A DNA stretch of 64,000 bases. Origin: an uncultured Tateyamaria sp. Lineage in GTDB: Bacteria > Pseudomonadota > Alphaproteobacteria > Rhodobacterales > Rhodobacteraceae. The stretch covers positions 1-64,000 of the forward strand of contig NZ_CANLAG010000009.1 in the NCBI RefSeq assembly GCF_947488715.1. The letters run 5' to 3'. The notes beneath the pieces are model-generated. The model was given only the letters and a program-made list of their open reading frames with translations, was not told the origin of the DNA and did no database searches. The position numbers and the translations under genes are program-made. Shown here piece after piece: positions 62,513-64,000 of this stretch. The number at the start of each line of letters is the position of its first letter. The stretch's first letter is position 1.

Positions 62513-64000
62513 ATGCCGATATTTAACGGAACACCGAATAACGACACTCTCCAGGGTGGGAACGAGAACGATACAATCAACGCATTCAACGGCCAGGATC
62601 TGGTGTCGGGCGAAGGCGGTGATGACAGTATCCTTGGTGGTGGCGGCAACGACACCCTGTTTGGTGATGTCGGCGAAGGCACTGCACCCGGCAATGACGC
62701 GACCCCACTGGTCATCAACATCAACAACCTTGTGACACCACAAGACAGCAACAACTCGGCGGGCGACTCTGCCGTGTACCGGAATGTTGCACAGCTCGAA
62801 GATGGCACGCAGGTCTCTGCGCGCATCGTTCTGGTGTCGAAATCCGATCCGAACCTGACGGTTGACCTGTCGGGTGGTGCGGGCTTTGAAATTCTGATGA
62901 ACGGCAACGGAACCGGTGACACGGCTGACTTCCGTATGGAGTTCTTTATCCCTGACTCGCCCAATGCGACGACAGGCACCCCCATTGCGTTGAATTCGAC
63001 CGCGACCATCAACGACCTCGACCGCAACAGCCCCGGCGATCAGGAAGCGGTGACCATCAACACCAGCAGCTTTACGGCGTTTGGTGTGAGCGATGACACG
63101 TCACTGGCGGTCTCTACTGGTGCCGGCACGATCACCGCAGCAGGTACAGAGCAAAACAGCCCCTCCGATCAGGATGCGTGGTTCTCTGCCTCGTTCGAAA
63201 ACCGCGAGTTCCTTGAGTTTACCCTCGAGGCGCGGAACACCAACTCGGGCTTTTCGTTCTCGGGCGACCTGATCGACGATGCCGTTGTCACACCGATCGA
63301 AGCGGGTGACGACACCATCGAAGGCGGCAGCGGCCAGGACGAGATCTTTGGCCAGGGCGGCGACGACAGCCTGTTGGGCGACGGTGGCGATGACACCATC
63401 GAAGGCGGCGAAGGCAATGACACGCTTGAGGGCGGTCAGGGTCAGGATTTGCTCGAAGGCGGCGCGGGCGAGGATTTCCTCACCGGTGGTCAGGGCGACG
63501 ACACGTTGCTGGGCGGCGACGGTGCCGACCTGATCGAAGTGGGTCCCGACAATGACCGTGCCGAAGGGGGCCAGGCCTCTGACCGGTTCATCTTTGACGG
63601 GCTCGGCAACCACACGATCATCGGCGGCGAAGATGCCGATGGCAGCGACATCGATATCCTCGATCTGACCGGTGTGCGCGCCAACGTGATCCAGAGCGGG
63701 CCGGAATCCGGCACCGTTGAATTGCTCGACGACAATGGCAACGTGGCCCGCCGCGTGACCTATTCGGAAATCGAGCAGATCATCATCTGTTTCACCCCCG
63801 GCACACGTATCGCGACCCAAAAAGGCGAAGTGGCGGTCGAAAAGCTGGAGGCCGGTGACAAGGTCTTTACCCGTGACAATGGCGCACAGACCCTGCGTTG
63901 GGTCGGGCGTCGTGACCTGACGCCGCAGGAAATGCTGGCACATCCCGAGTTCCAGCCGGTGCTCATCCGCAAGGGCGCTCTGGGCAATGGTCTGCCCGAG
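62513..64000 (+). CDS. Second RTX/Hint protein, cut off by the window end
   Basis: The frame is open from the ATG at 62513 to the window end (496 residues, no stop). It starts with RTX repeats (about 8-55), then a beta-sandwich (about 65-255), a second RTX cluster (about 265-345), a linker with [13 protein letters not shown], and a Hint_2 domain from Cys426 ([15 protein letters not shown]). The Hint part matches the one in the preceding gene, for example [16 protein letters not shown] against RDNGIQEVRWVGQRAM, but the N-parts differ. AAGG lies nine bases upstream of the ATG. Confidence 0.88.
   Translation, partial: MPIFNGTPNNDTLQGGNENDTINAFNGQDLVSGEGGDDSILGGGGNDTLFGDVGEGTAPGNDATPLVININNLVTPQDSNNSAGDSAVYRNVAQLEDGTQVSARIVLVSKSDPNLTVDLSGGAGFEILMNGNGTGDTADFRMEFFIPDSPNATTGTPIALNSTATINDLDRNSPGDQEAVTINTSSFTAFGVSDDTSLAVSTGAGTITAAGTEQNSPSDQDAWFSASFENREFLEFTLEARNTNSGFSFSGDLIDDAVVTPIEAGDDTIEGGSGQDEIFGQGGDDSLLGDGGDDTIEGGEGNDTLEGGQGQDLLEGGAGEDFLTGGQGDDTLLGGDGADLIEVGPDNDRAEGGQASDRFIFDGLGNHTIIGGEDADGSDIDILDLTGVRANVIQSGPESGTVELLDDNGNVARRVTYSEIEQIIICFTPGTRIATQKGEVAVEKLEAGDKVFTRDNGAQTLRWVGRRDLTPQEMLAHPEFQPVLIRKGALGNGLPE

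Noticed and set aside
1-64000. CRISPR arrays, insertion sequences, integrases or phage genes
   Set aside because: I saw no regular short direct repeats outside coding repeats, no transposase motif and no phage structural gene, although two tRNA genes could serve as attachment sites.

Overview
The window is chromosomal DNA of a marine-type alphaproteobacterium, most likely a Rhodobacterales member (Roseobacter group). The grounds are the C4-pathway HemA (start and active-site Lys248 matching Rhodobacter), a one-cysteine alphaproteobacterial DksA, a TRAP transporter, repeated RTX/Hint surface proteins, and many family-specific small proteins (DUF2852, DUF2927, DUF2189 and a Rhodobacterales-type PIN protein). 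Gene density is high with many 1-4 bp start/stop overlaps. I see no insertion sequence, prophage, integrase or CRISPR array.

Layout. 1-8.1 kb: end of tRNA-Asp, a sulfotransferase-like protein, a glycosyltransferase, a fluoroacetate-dehalogenase-type hydrolase, an M20 dipeptidase, then hemA, rodZ-like and ispG. An FNR-type site lies between the dipeptidase and hemA. 8.2-18.9 kb: periplasm and envelope genes (DsbA-like, BepA-like M48 protease, AmiC-type amidase, PBP1A), an aminotransferase, prfB, an amidase and a DUF2189 membrane protein. 18.8-24.9 kb: a Rieske oxygenase, an XRE-type regulator with TGACGC/GCGTCA repeats upstream, and the ilvI-(lipoprotein)-ilvH operon. That operon has a readable attenuator: promoter, 15-codon Leu/Val/Ile leader peptide, pause hairpin and terminator. 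24.9-32.7 kb: an MCP-like signalling protein, a NarL-type two-component pair, and a divergent TRAP operon with oversized permeases.

32.7-47.9 kb: Bpt leucyltransferase, RDD and DUF2852 membrane proteins, a YbaK deacylase, glnE, lipoproteins, an RlmI-like methyltransferase, a PIN protein, a second M48 protease, a short RTX protein, and a leftward MoxR/VWA cluster (MoxR ATPase, GNAT, DUF2927 lipoprotein, 56-aa membrane protein, VWA protein), then dksA. 48.3-52.4 kb: nitrogen catabolism (creatinase; ornithine cyclodeaminase and arginase with a divergent Lrp regulator), which together would take creatine to sarcosine plus urea and arginine to proline plus ammonia. 52.4-53.6 kb: DsbB, a YqaA-type membrane protein and tRNA-Leu(CAA).

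53.6-64 kb: a gene-poor stretch of about 2 kb precedes a 2163-residue protein with three RTX clusters, seven Ig/cadherin-like repeats and a C-terminal Hint (hedgehog/intein-type) domain. A second RTX-Hint protein follows and is cut off by the window end. These are predicted calcium-dependent extracellular proteins that may self-process; no type I secretion genes lie in the window.

The points most worth a second look are the ilv attenuator, the lower-GC lipoprotein gene locked between ilvI and ilvH by overlapping codons, the tandem RTX-Hint genes with a 561-bp higher-order repeat, and several unexplained palindromes in promoter regions.
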